Source: Phytophthora sp. 'mugwort' (Eukaryota; Oomycota; Peronosporomycetes; Peronosporales; Peronosporaceae). From it: a stretch of DNA of 64,000 nucleotides. A model generated the notes under the pieces. That model was not told the origin of the DNA and made no database searches. It was given only the letters and a program-made list of their open reading frames with translations. A program made the position numbers and the translations under genes. The stretch lies in contig JAUCEF010000007.1 in the NCBI GenBank assembly GCA_033558025.1, positions 8,866,001 through 8,930,000 on the forward strand, written 5' to 3'. Every line of letters begins with the position of its first letter. Positions within the stretch are counted from its first letter, which is position 1. This document shows, in pieces, positions 54,599 through 64,000 of this stretch.

Positions 54599-55105
54599 CT
54601 TCCACCCTGCTGGGTAAGATTCGCAATGGCAACGTTACAAGTGGCCTCTTGTGCAAGTATGAGACCAACATAACTCCAACAGAGCTGTTCATGACTATTT
54701 TTTGCGAGAATATCGCGACAAATCGGTATCTGATCAACAGGCAAAAGATGATATGAGATCATGCGAGTAAGAAAAACCGTGGCAATTTCGAAACATACAC
54801 AAGCACAAATTTCATTAAAATATCGCCAGCATCCTTTTCTCCGACGACATTTTCGTCAAGCTCTTCGAACCTCATTTTCTAATATACGACCTTCATGCTG
54901 TCAAGAGGATTCCGTCCAATTTACGTCCGCAATGGCGTAAGCTGATCGCCATCCAAGTAAACACACGGCGTTAGGTATTCAACGAGCACGTACAATAAGC
55001 CTTCGAGTTAATACCAACCAATTGAATCCAAAATATAGATATGTGGAGTCCAGCACGAAGTGTAAGGTGTTTGTGACTACATCATCGAATTGAAGGTTTA
55101 GCACC
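54599..55105. other. Intergenic region, MINDY start to CDC20 end
   Basis: No gene is recognised. It must contain the MINDY promoter near 54599-54800 and the CDC20 3' end. Confidence 0.5.
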
Positions 55106-56803
55106 TTATCGGATGCTCATGACGCTCGACAGCGACGAACTGCTCAGCTCAGCCGTGCTTGAGCCGGCCTTCCGAGCCTTACGGTTGGGGCCGAATACCT
55201 TCCAAAATCGCAGTGTTTCATCGGCTGCACCGGAAACAACCGTCTCGCCGTCAGGCGACGCTGCCAGGTGCAGCACACGCGAAGTGTGGCCTGTGAGTTC
55301 TTTCACCTTGGTCATACTTGGGTATTTCCACAAACACAATTCATTCTGCGAGTATCCATGCGATGACAGCAGTTCCTTCTCCGTCGTGGACCACAGCAAA
55401 GAGCACACTTGCGATCCTGTGTCGATAGAGTTCAACATAGCACCGTTCGTCGTGTTCCAAAACTTGATCGTGCGATCAGCAGTACCACCACCAGTGGCAA
55501 GTAAATTGCGCTCCCAAGGACACCACGCAATCGCTTTCACTGCTGCCGTGTGCTGTTCCAGCCGGTGCGCCGGCGTTTGCATGCTGCGGCTCGTGCCAAT
55601 GCTTCCTGCCTTCCACAGACACAGCGCGTTGTCATTGCCACCAGACGCCAGCATCGTACCGTCAGGAGACCACTGCAGCCCACACACTTCCTGCTCGTGG
55701 CTTGTTAACGTCGACAGCTGATGCTGCCGTGCACGAACGTCATGGTGAATGATAGTACTGTCACGAGATCCCGATGATAGCACGTAGCTGTTCCAAGCTA
55801 GCGCACCCACACGCGACGAATGGCCGTTCATTGTTCGCACTTGGCGTGAGGCAGTGACATCCCACAGTTGAACAACCGACTCACTCGTTCCAATGGCCAA
55901 ATGTGCCGATCCGCCCGCAGCATCACTCCACTGCACCGAGCTCACATACTCGTCTCCATCCAGAGCCATGAGTTCACTAATATCACCAGAAACCGAGTTC
56001 CAGAGGTAGACGCACTGTCCCAGCGCCACGGCCAGGACGTCGTTGGCTCCCCATGACAGCAAATTGAGGTAGTAGTCGTTCATTAACTCCGGCGCATCCA
56101 GTACCTTGATCGGCGCCGAGGGGACGTGGCGATTCAGTTTCTTCGCTGCTGTCGCGGGTACCACGCTCACCTTGTTGTGAGAGAATCTGGCCTGCAGTGT
56201 GGACTTAAACGAGTCTGGCGGGGCCACCGCCGGTTTGGTCTTTGTGAATTTAAGAATTTTGTGGTTCGAGTCGTCCTCCTTGCCCAGCAACGCGCTGGCC
56301 AGTCTCTTCTTGTAGATCTGCTTCTCCTCGTCTTCAGCCGCGCTGCTAGAGCCAGTGCCTCCTCCTGCGCGACTGGGGCTACTTTTGTTTATGTTGGTGG
56401 CTGCCTCAATGGCCGCTGCTGTATCTGGCGAGTTGCACTGCACCAGGTCCAAGTTCATGGCGCTGCGAGTCGGGATGAAGCGGTCGGACGCCTGGAAACA
56501 CAATAGAGCATGAAATAAGACCATTTAGCCATTGTTAACGGGTACCACTAGCACGGGCGAGCCGCTACTAACGCTCTTGTTACTGACGCTGCAGCTAGAG
56601 CCGCTGGAGGCGTCGGTTCTGCTCTTCTTGGCGCTCGACACACCCAATGCGCCGCTCTTATGACAGCTCGACGGCTTGTGAAGATCTGATTCGGATGCAT
56701 GACAGCGCTTGCGAAAGTTTCCCCGGGCCGGTGTCGGGCTTGCGAGCAGGGAAGAGGAGGACGCGTGCTCCAGGCGCCGAACTGCCGCGCTAGGGCTCGC
56801 CAT
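55106..56803 (-). CDS. CDC20: CDC20, WD40 activator of the anaphase-promoting complex
   Basis: Two exons give about 547 residues. Exon 2 is 56491-55106. Exon 1 is 56803 to about 56546, where three in-frame GT sites are possible. CDC20 brings substrates to the anaphase-promoting complex. A C-box-like DRFIPTRSAMN lies at the start of exon 2. The WD40 propeller covers the C-terminal two thirds (WSDAAGGSAHLAIGTSESVV, LQWSPDGTMLASGGNDNALC, LASPDGETVVSGAADETLRF). The protein ends in Ile-Arg, the IR tail that docks on the complex, in the context SVMSIR. Exon 1 is Ser-rich with basic patches. It lies about 11 kb from APC11. The upstream exon assignment is likely but not certain. Confidence 0.9.
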
Positions 56804-57228
56804 ACTTCGTGAGATTATGGACTTCTAGTCGAAAGTATACAGAGGACTGGCTGGGATTTTTAAAAGAAATCCCTGACTTAAAAGTTTGAATTCAGTGTGC
56901 CCTTTTTCTGATAGTGATGTTGGCCACACAAAATGTTTGGATTTGCTCTTTAAATCAGTACTAATAACGTACTTAACGGAGCGTTTCTAGAATTCTAGGT
57001 GCTAGATGTTGACCAATTTCTATGAAAAAGATTGGGCGGATGATCGGGGGTTTCATTCCAATGTGTTTTATTAATCGTGTCGGTTTGCGAAAGATATATT
57101 ACACCAGATTCTAAATACGAAGGCAGCAAAAGACCCACTTATTTGTAACCCATTCGATCCTGGACGTGTTGGACGTCCAAGAGCCACTTGAACACTAACC
57201 TTCCAGCCGTTAAGCCGACACGTCCGTC
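56804..57228. promoter_or_regulatory. Divergent promoter region, CDC20 / CS protein
   Basis: 425 bases lie between two divergent start codons. They should hold both promoters. No named motif was verified and no gene was seen. Confidence 0.4.
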
Positions 57229-57720
57229 ATGGAGAACACAGCTGCCGATCCGACGCCGTCCGACGCGGAGGTCTCGGCGCTGCAGTCCAACATCAAGACC
57301 AAGGGTACCAACAGTTACTACTACGCACACAAGAAGCGCGAGCATGTGGAGATCCACGAGTGGGACGGCAATGCCGCGCCGCGCCTGCTCAAGACGCAGT
57401 CGCTGGCCGCAGCGCAGTCCGCGGAGTTGACGGAGACCATCTCTAACTACGCTTGGTCTGACGGCAAGAATCGCGTGTCCGTGTACCTAACACTGCCGGG
57501 CATCGGCGCGCACAGGGAGGAGGACACGCACGTTAACTGGACGGCCACCAGCCTCGCGGTCAAGATCAAGAACTACGAAGGCAAGACGCGCTTGCTCGTG
57601 GTGTCCAAGCTCTACGACGAAATCTCGGACGTCAACACTAAGCGTAAGGAGGACCAGCTCGTGCTGCAGCTCGTCAAAGCCAAAGAGTTCAGCTGGCACT
57701 CGCTTAAGAAGGACGCGTAG
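57229..57720 (+). CDS. CS-domain protein, CACYBP-like
   Basis: A single frame of 163 residues starting at MENTAADPTPSDAEV. The C-terminal two thirds are a CS (p23-like) domain at about 65-160: TETISNYAWSDGKNRVSVYL, TSLAVKIKNYEGKTRLLVVS. CS domains bind Hsp90 or act as scaffolds. SNYxW followed by (V/I)xVYxTLxG fits the calcyclin-binding protein (CACYBP/SIP) branch, which helps target proteins for ubiquitination. I do not see a SGS tail. The N-terminal part is short, with GTNSYYYAHKKREH. The ATG at 57229 is chosen because the frame has a stop shortly upstream. Confidence 0.7.
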   Translation: MENTAADPTPSDAEVSALQSNIKTKGTNSYYYAHKKREHVEIHEWDGNAAPRLLKTQSLAAAQSAELTETISNYAWSDGKNRVSVYLTLPGIGAHREEDTHVNWTATSLAVKIKNYEGKTRLLVVSKLYDEISDVNTKRKEDQLVLQLVKAKEFSWHSLKKDA

Positions 57721-57925
57721 GCGGCAGCGTCTTGAGAGCTCTTCGTTCCGCCCGCAGTAGGACAAGAGAGGGAGCACAACAATGTAACTAGAACAGATGA
57801 TGAGTGTAGTAGTTGACGACGGGCGGCAGCAGACACATGCAATAATCTGGAAACACGTACTCGGTTTTATCTATGTCGGCGTGGTTTTTTGTACCTAGGT
57901 TTTGAGTGAGCTGATGGCAGCCGTC

Positions 57926-59262
57926 TTACTCGTATCTCACGTCGGTCGTGTAGAGGATTTCGTTAGTGTCGTCCACGAACTGAACACGGAAGTACGTCCG
58001 TGTCATGTGCACGGACATGAAGCCATGAGTCAAGGCTGCATGCACCAAGTCCGGATTTGCGCGAGCGTTGGGCTGAAGCTCATGGATTCGATAGCCACCC
58101 GCGCCGGATATGAAGTAATTGCGCACTGAGTTGTCTGTGTTCACCTTGCGGACATGCTGCATCGAGTGGTCATGGCCGTTGAAGTACGCGTGCACCTTGT
58201 ACTTCTTCAGCATCGGATCTAACATGTCAATCAACTCCGGCGTGTCGGCGTTACCTGCGAAGCTGTACACGCCCCAATGGCCCATGACGATTGTCCACAT
58301 TTGCTCCACACCCGACGGTTTGCCAGCACTCAATGTCTGTTCTATCCACTCGTACTGCGATTGCCTGGTCTCCACCGAGGACTGCTCGTTCATCTTCTCC
58401 GTACAGCGGAAATCACGAGGTTCACGACCGCATACCAAATCACAGGCATCGATCACAACGAGCCTTAGGATTGTCTTGGGCGCTACAGGACGGTCAATCG
58501 AGTAGTATCGTCGCGGCATATACCATAGCGAGTCCTTCTTTTCAGCGTACTGAAGCATCGCACCGATCGATCCTTCGCAGTCATGATTCCCAATCGTGAC
58601 ATACCACGGCACCTGCAACTTGGAGTTCGTGTACATCTGGATCAAGATAAGCAAGTATCCACCTCGATCAGTCTCAGTCAATCTGCCTGATCTGTTGCTT
58701 GTTTCTTACCTGCTCGAAGTTCTTCAAGAGCACCGGATCATCCGCGGACTTGACTCTACCGATACATTACAGCAAACAATGCAGTCAGCACCTCTCTTAT
58801 CCACGGTCAGCAACACTACTGCAGTTCTCACCCATGGTCGTAAATCTGATCCCCCGTCGACAGTACAAATGCCGGGGGTGGGTCCATTCTAGCCGTGAAG
58901 TTCTCGAGAGCTAACGCCACATTGCGTTGACTCTCGTCACCTGTACCAAAGTCTCCGAACGCAATGAAGTTAGTCTCCTCGGGAAATCCATCTAGAATCG
59001 AAGGTTGCGTATTGAAATTCTTCGTCCTTGTGGCTGCCTGCTTTGCTATTGGAGCTGGAGCGACGCCCGTGTGCCAGAAGAAGAGAACGAAGAGCATCCA
59101 GACACCCAGCGACACCAGTGCGATGAGTTTCACCCAGCGCTCGTAGTTGGTGGCGCCATGGAGCGCGGTGCTCCACCCGCTGTTGCTACGAGGCACGGCT
59201 GAGTGCCGGTCCTTGCCCTCGTCGTGCTCCTCGCGCTTGCGCAGACCTTCCTCAAGCTGCAT
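57926..59262 (-). CDS. Membrane-anchored purple acid phosphatase (TRAP/ACP5-like)
   Basis: Three exons (59262-58832, 58755-58710, 58636-57926) join in frame to give 395 residues. Purple acid phosphatases are metal-dependent phosphatases. After a cytosolic N-terminus, one hydrophobic helix at about 46-66 (LIALVSLGVWMLFVLFFW) serves as a signal anchor. The metallophosphatase core has FIAFGDFGTGDESQRNVALA, LSTGDQIYDHG, VTIGNHDCEGS, VMGHWGVYSF and FNGHDHSMQHV, which are the five metal-ligand motifs. Length fits the family. It would act at a luminal or cell-surface site. It shares a short divergent promoter with the next gene. Confidence 0.9.
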
Positions 59263-59351
59263 TGTTGTGTTTTGCCTCGTCTATTTGGTCCAGTTTGTAA
59301 CATACTTAATTTTACTCTCCAATTATTATTTGTTCATTACTAGTTGATCCC
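59263..59351. promoter_or_regulatory. 89-base divergent promoter, phosphatase / CMP-Kdo synthetase
   Basis: Only 89 bases separate the two start codons, so the promoters must overlap. A near-Inr string tgttcattactag lies at about 59331-59343. Confidence 0.45.
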
Positions 59352-60193
59352 ATGAAGGCGCTGGGCGTGATCCCGGCGCGGCTGGGCTCGACGCGCTTCC
59401 CCAGGAAGCCGCTAGCCGAGTTCTTCGGTAAAACTATGATCGAACACACATATGCAGCGGCAATGGGCTCGAAGATGCTGTCGAAAGTGGTGGTCGCTAG
59501 CGACAGTGAGCGGGTCTTGCGGGTCATCGAAGGAGTGGGTGGCGACACGGTACTCACTGGCGCCTGCAACACGGGGACGGATCGCATCGTGCAGGCGCTG
59601 CACCTGATGAACCCCAAGGAGCTAAGCGAATACGATATTGTGGTGAATATTCAGGGCGACGAGCCCGGTGTGAATCCGAGACACATCGACCTATGCATCA
59701 ATGCACTGCGCAGAGCTGGTCCCGACAGCGCCATGAGCACGCTTGCGACGCCAATCTTCGACGAACGAGATGCACGCAGCCGAGATATCGTCAAATGCGT
59801 TGCCGACCGCAACAGGTGCGTCCGTTTCATGGGTGGATGTGAGCGTTACCTAGTCATTAACGTCGGTGGTCGTCAATCTTCAGCAACGCGCTCTACTTCT
59901 CTCGAGCGATGATTCCGCACTCCAAGGGCGGCAAGTTTTCGCCAGAGACGACGTCCTATCTGCGTCATGTAGGGATGTACGCGTTTCGCAAGGACTTTTT
60001 GCTGGAGTTCCCGACGCTTCCTCCGTCAGATCTTGAAGTGTCCGAAGACCTCGAACAGCTCCGTGTGCTGTCCGCAGGCTACCGGATCCAGTTAGTGCAA
60101 GTCGACTCGACTCTGCCAGGTGTCGACACACGCGCAGATCTTGAGGATCTGAAGACACGGTGGCCTTCAGAAACTAAGGCGATGGACCACTAG
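59352..60193 (+). CDS. kdsB: CMP-Kdo synthetase (3-deoxy-manno-octulosonate cytidylyltransferase)
   Basis: Two exons (59352-59815 and 59884-60193) join at a GTGCGT/AG intron in phase 2 and give 257 residues. The enzyme couples CTP and Kdo to make CMP-Kdo, an activated sugar for cell-surface glycans in bacteria and in plant pectin. The start LGVIPARLGSTRFPRKPL is the nucleotide-binding signature. Further matches are CNTGTDRIVQAL, IVVNIQGDEPGVNPRHIDLC and, across the intron, a RNSNALYFSRAMIPHSK-like join. The end LPGVDTRADLEDLKTR is a family pattern. No signal peptide is seen, so it appears cytosolic. Its origin in an oomycete is discussed in the findings. Confidence 0.9.
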
Positions 60194-60457
60194 ACTCCTG
60201 CAGCAAAACGAACGGCGCTTAAAGCAATGCAGTTGCATATACTATTCGGCTTTAGATACACTGAAGTGCCTCTTTACCACGCACACTAGATGGTACCCAC
60301 AAATGTCACACCATGCAAACATCAAGTCATTGATTCGTATTTAGTCGGGAACTTAGTGGGTATCCCTGCGAGTGCGCCCCGTACATGTTCCGACCGACGC
60401 ATTCTGATCCGGCGTCCTCATTCGCTCTTGGGACGACTAGAGAGGAGGCAGAAGACC

Positions 60458-62749
60458 ATGGGAGACAACCTGGAGCCAGACTTTTCCGCGTCGGCTACAG
60501 GTAACGCCGTGCTGGACGCGGCACGCGGCATTACAGGATCAGGAGCTGCTTCCACGAAAGAGCAGGGCGGTACGGAGTGGACGCGGCTGGAGCTCTGCGT
60601 CATCGCTAGTCTGCAGCTTGTGCTGGTGCTAGTGGCCTACCGCCTGGACCGCTCGCAGCACCCGGTGCTGATCTCCGAGTCTGCTGTTGCCATTTTCTTC
60701 GGCGTGCTGGTGGGTCTATCGAGAGCCCTGAGATAGCTGAAGATTCGGTCTGACGTCTGATGCATTTTTCCTACTAAACAGTTCGGCGCTGGCGTGCTGA
60801 TCTTCTATCCAATGGTGGGCTAGTGGAGGCGATTTGGAGACTTTTGTGTGGATTACAGACTGATAAAGAGCTATGGTGTTGTATTACAGGAATCGCTGAA
60901 CAATGGAATGGACCCGGAAGTGCTTTTTTACGCGTATGTTGGTGACAGGGATGGGGTGGAACCTAAAAAATGAAGGCATGATACTAATTAATAACGGTGT
61001 TGGTCTTGTGTAGATTGTTGCCGCCGATTATCCTGGAAGCTGGATTCAATATGAAGAAGAGGGTATGCATTGTTTTGTTGTTGGTGCTGAAAATGGAACA
61101 GATTGATGGCTAACCACGCTGTGGATAATTAGGGATTTTTTTTCAACTTCAACGCAATAATGCTGTTGGCCATCGTGGGAACTCTGATCGCGACGTTCAT
61201 CACGGGTGGCATTTTGCTTTGGGTTGGTGACATGGGGTTCATTACCAAGCTAACGGCAGCCGAGGCGTATCTTTACGGCGCTCTGATCTCGGCGGTGGAT
61301 CCGGTGGCTACATTGTCTGTGTTTAAGAAGAACGGTGTGCCTGCCCTTCTCTTTAATCTTGTATTTGGCGAAAGCATGCTGAACGACGGCGTTGGTGAGT
61401 TTTCCCATTCAAATTATTCTCACAAGTTTATATAACTGATATTTTGAGTGCTATTTAACTACAGCCATCGTTTCATTCACGCTGTTCCAAGGGCTTATTC
61501 GAAATGGCATCGCGGATGTCACGTTGAATAACGCTGGTCTTATTATCATCAAGGTTTTTGGCATCGGCTTTGGGTCTGTTAGTCTGGCAGCAGTCGTGTG
61601 CTTCACGTCAGCGTTCTTACTCAAGCAAGCTGACCCGGTACTTCAGCAGTATCCGTCGTACGAGATTTCAATTGTACTGCTCTCGGCGTACTTGAGTTAC
61701 GTGATTGCCGACCTTGTCGGGATGAGCGGCATCGTGGCGCTGTTCTTCTCAGGCGTGTTGATGAGCCATTATCACCTGTACAACATTGCAGACGAGAGCG
61801 CCACGGCTTTGAAGCATCTGCTGACGACGTCGTCATTTATGGCGGAGAATTTTGTCTTCATTTACATGGGGATGAGCGTAGTGGCGTACTCGGGCTACTT
61901 TACATGGGACTGGGGGTTCATCCTTGTAAATATGATCGCTTGTCTCTTGGGCCGCATGCTGAACACATTCCCGATGTGCATGCTTGCGAATCTCGGCCGA
62001 TCGGAAGACAACAAGATTCCGTGGAGTTACATGGTCGTCATTTGGTTTGCTGGTCTACGTGGGGCAATCGCGTTTGCGCTAGCTCTGAACGTATACACAC
62101 CCAACCGTGTTCACGCAAGTGTGATCCAAAGCACGACACTTTTCACTGTTATGTTCACGACTCTGGTAAGTATCACAAGCTACTCAATCGTCCGTCTTCT
62201 TTTTCTAACGAATGTATGGGTTCCATAGGTTTTCGGAATGGGCACAAGTCCGGTGCTTCGCTACTTCGGCTTGACAGCTACGCAAGAACAGGAACGAAAC
62301 TTTGACAAGTACGCTGCTTCTTACCTGTTATTTATTGCTTAGTAGTGATATGCTAATAGGGTCGTGATTTTTGCGTACACAGTGACGGCGCACACGAGCG
62401 TTTACTGGACGATGACGACGAGCACGACGCCGACACCTCGTTCCATCCCATTGACCGCTCGACTCGTCGTCGCAGCATTAGCGGCATTCATGGTGTCTGG
62501 GAGCGCATCGATGAAAAGTACTTGAAGCCGCTGTTCGGCGGTCGTCCTCGCGACCAGCAGCAATCGGAGCAGTCGATCGCAACACTTAAGCGCACAGCAA
62601 TGAGCTGTTCAACCACCAGTCCCACGACTTGCAATCGGAATCAGAAGCAGAAGCAGAGCCCGAAGCTGTCGTCATCTAAGTCTCCGTCACCGCAAATGTC
62701 GCTAGCCGAGGTTGCAGAGAATCATGACGCTGCTGAGAGCGTTGTGTAA
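60458..62749 (+). CDS. Na+/H+ exchanger (NHE/SLC9 family), 5' exons uncertain
   Basis: Sodium/proton antiporter with many membrane helices. Exons I can join with confidence: 60890-60933 (ESLNNGMDPEVLFY), 61014-61062 (LLPPIILEAGFNMKKR), 61133-61394 (AIMLLAIVGTLIATFITG, FGESMLNDGV), 61465-62165 (SGIVALFFSGVLMSHYH, VIWFAGLRGAIAFALALNV), 62229-62308 and 62383-62749. The first exon starts at 60458 and has two hydrophobic stretches (VIASLQLVLVLVAYRL). Its end and a possible small exon near 60782 could not be fixed, since three GT sites fit. The acidic C-terminus with DDDDEHDADTSFHPIDR is cytosolic. Likely locations are plasma membrane or endosome. All joins keep phase. Confidence 0.8.
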
Positions 62750-62821
62750 CTTACACTAAAAGTGGTAAATTACCAGAGGTGTAGCCATGTCTATCCATCG
62801 ATTTCCTCTCATCGCGTATAC

Positions 62822-62830
62822 ATTCATTCT
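62822..62830 (+). promoter_or_regulatory. Oomycete initiator-like element before EAF6
   Basis: The string TCATTCT within attcattctaaaaa fits the oomycete initiator pattern YCAYTYY. It lies 16-24 bases before the ATG at 62846, a usual spacing. Confidence 0.4.
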
Positions 62831-62845
62831 AAAAATCGCTTAATT

Positions 62846-63538
62846 ATGGACACCGGCGGCGGGGTGTCGGAGGAAATGCTGGCGCTGTACGAGGCCCAGC
62901 GCCGCGCCCACGAGACGGTGCTAACGCTACAGGCGCAGATTGAGGAGGAGGAGGCCGTGTACCTCGAAGAAACACCGCACGGTAACATCATCCGCGGCTG
63001 GGACGGCTTCATTGAATCAAAGCAGCCGCGCAAGGACGCCAACCCCAGGAAGATCAAGTTGTACACCGAGGCAGAGCATCTCTTTTCCGACTGCTGCTTC
63101 TACGCCAGCATGGCGAGCGAGCCGAGTTTCGACCAGGTGGACATCTATGACACGACTAAGGACGAGGGCGTTAGTCGGCGCAAACTCACAGTCACGCTGT
63201 CGGTCGGAAAGGGGACGGGCGCCTCGGGCAGCGTCAGTGGAGTCGTGGACAGCGCCGCTGCACACAGCACCCACGCTGCATACAGAGGAGGCAAAGGGTC
63301 AAAGCTGCAGTCGGCTCAGAAGACTGTTCATTCAGCCACGGGGAAGGGAGCGGCAGCCTCCAGCTACCAACACAGCAAGGCATCCAAGCTCAAGAAGAGA
63401 AAAAGAGAGGCGGAGGCCACGTCGACGTCGAAAGCACAGGAAAGTGGGGCGACAGGTCCGCACACTGCTGCTACAGCGACGACTGGAACAGTGGTAGCTC
63501 ATCCTCCACCCGCCAGCGACTTTCTTGATGTGCTGTAA
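62846..63538 (+). CDS. EAF6: EAF6-like subunit of a histone acetyltransferase complex
   Basis: A single frame of 230 residues starting MDTGGGVSEEMLALYEAQRR. EAF6/MEAF6 is a small subunit of NuA4-type and MOZ-type histone acetyltransferases. Residues 15-45 form a coiled coil (RAHETVLTLQAQIEEEEAVY). The family signature EETPHGNIIRGWDGFI follows at about 45-60, then KLYTEAEHLFSDCCFYASMA. The second half is low-complexity Ser/Gly/Ala with a Lys/Arg-rich patch (SKLKKRKREAE), not shared with short EAF6 proteins, and likely disordered. I prefer the ATG at 62846 to one 84 bases upstream because the family match begins just after it and an initiator-like element precedes it. Confidence 0.8.
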   Translation: MDTGGGVSEEMLALYEAQRRAHETVLTLQAQIEEEEAVYLEETPHGNIIRGWDGFIESKQPRKDANPRKIKLYTEAEHLFSDCCFYASMASEPSFDQVDIYDTTKDEGVSRRKLTVTLSVGKGTGASGSVSGVVDSAAAHSTHAAYRGGKGSKLQSAQKTVHSATGKGAAASSYQHSKASKLKKRKREAEATSTSKAQESGATGPHTAATATTGTVVAHPPPASDFLDVL

Positions 63539-63878
63539 CGTACTACAGAGTATGCTGGGACTAAAATATGTACTTAAGTATGAATCTTTGTGGGAGTCTT
63601 ATAGTAATAAACAGCATCAGAAAATACGCAAGACTAACGACGGACATCGCATCGCGTCTGGGTCGATGACTGGCATTCAGCTGGCTAACTATCGAGCTGA
63701 GACGCATGCCAACTACATCAGGCGGATTTGTGTCGTGCTTACTTGGTCGTGTCGAACGAAGCTAGCAAGACCTCCAAGTCCTTCGTCGTCTGACGGAAAA
63801 AACCATCGTAGTTAAACTGTTGCCACAACAAACCACATAAACGAGTTAGCCACAACGTCATCACGAAATTCAAACGTA
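63539..63878. other. Convergent intergenic region
   Basis: No gene is seen. It lies between the stop of EAF6 and the stop of the next reverse gene. Confidence 0.5.
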
Positions 63879-64000
63879 TTAGCAGTGAGAACTGACTTCA
63901 AAAATGTAATCCAGTTGCTGTGGGGGCACGGTGATGTCCGGGAACTTGGCGTAGCCCTGTACCAGCAACAGCAGCAAGAATATCAGTGATCAGTCTGTCG
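63879..64000 (-). CDS. Last exon of a reverse gene, product unknown (partial)
   Basis: A reverse-strand frame ends at a TAA at 63879-63881. It reads GYAKFPDITVPPQQLDYIFE and ends VSSHC, which looks coding. The stretch begins after an acceptor AG at 63957-63958, with a T-rich upstream (ttcttgctgctgttgctg), so the exon is probably 63956-63879 with the rest of the gene beyond the window. I do not recognise the family. Confidence 0.4.

Noticed and set aside
54535..54762. Minus-strand ORF upstream of the MINDY gene as extra exon
   Set aside because: There is no join that keeps the frame, and the family match starts in the exon at 54598.

Overview
This window is nuclear DNA of an oomycete, most likely Phytophthora or a close relative. 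The genes are eukaryotic, with few, short introns (about 35-110 bases) whose 5' sites read GTACGT, GTAAG or GTGAG. Gene spacing is very tight. The transposon remnants (Ty3/gypsy, Ty1/copia, hAT, MULE and tyrosine-recombinase Crypton-like elements) match the usual oomycete mix. The species cannot be decided from the sequence.

Bases 1-24,200 are a gene-poor, repeat-rich block. They hold a decayed Ty3/gypsy element (gag, reverse transcriptase, RNase H, integrase, plus an antisense ORF 3' of pol), a copia integrase piece, a reverse-strand Crypton-like tyrosine recombinase, a reverse copia polymerase piece and a decayed hAT transposase. They also hold a four-copy tandem repeat, two diverged copies of a repeat carrying a tRNA-like structure beside an antisense ORF, a second tyrosine-recombinase relic, another copia piece and a frameshifted MULE transposase. 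None looks intact. Four long C or G runs (12-15 bases) occur here and none in the genes.

Bases 24,500-64,000 are gene-dense, with 15 complete or nearly complete genes and one partial gene. In order: TFIIIC B-block-binding subunit-like (+), leucine-rich-repeat protein (-, 6 exons), giant HECT ubiquitin ligase (+), ankyrin protein (-), ESCRT-I VPS37 (+, 6 exons), APC11 (-), GPI inositol-deacylase PGAP1 (+), eIF2D (-), a seven-helix membrane protein fused to a TKL-type kinase and a DEP domain (-), a MINDY-type deubiquitinase with LisH-like and SANT-like N-terminal regions (-), CDC20 (-), a CS-domain protein (+), a membrane-anchored purple acid phosphatase (-), CMP-Kdo synthetase (+), a Na+/H+ exchanger (+), an EAF6-like chromatin protein (+), and the last exon of an unknown gene (-). 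Exon joins were worked out by hand from GT/AG sites and reading-frame continuity.

Functionally the gene half is rich in ubiquitin and cell-cycle genes: HECT ligase, APC11, CDC20 and MINDY. APC11 and CDC20 act in the same complex, the anaphase-promoting complex. The most interesting items are the tRNA-like pair, whose anticodon-arm hairpin is kept by compensating base changes, and the multi-domain fusion proteins (7TM-kinase-DEP, LisH-SANT-MINDY, zinc-finger-ankyrin-HECT).
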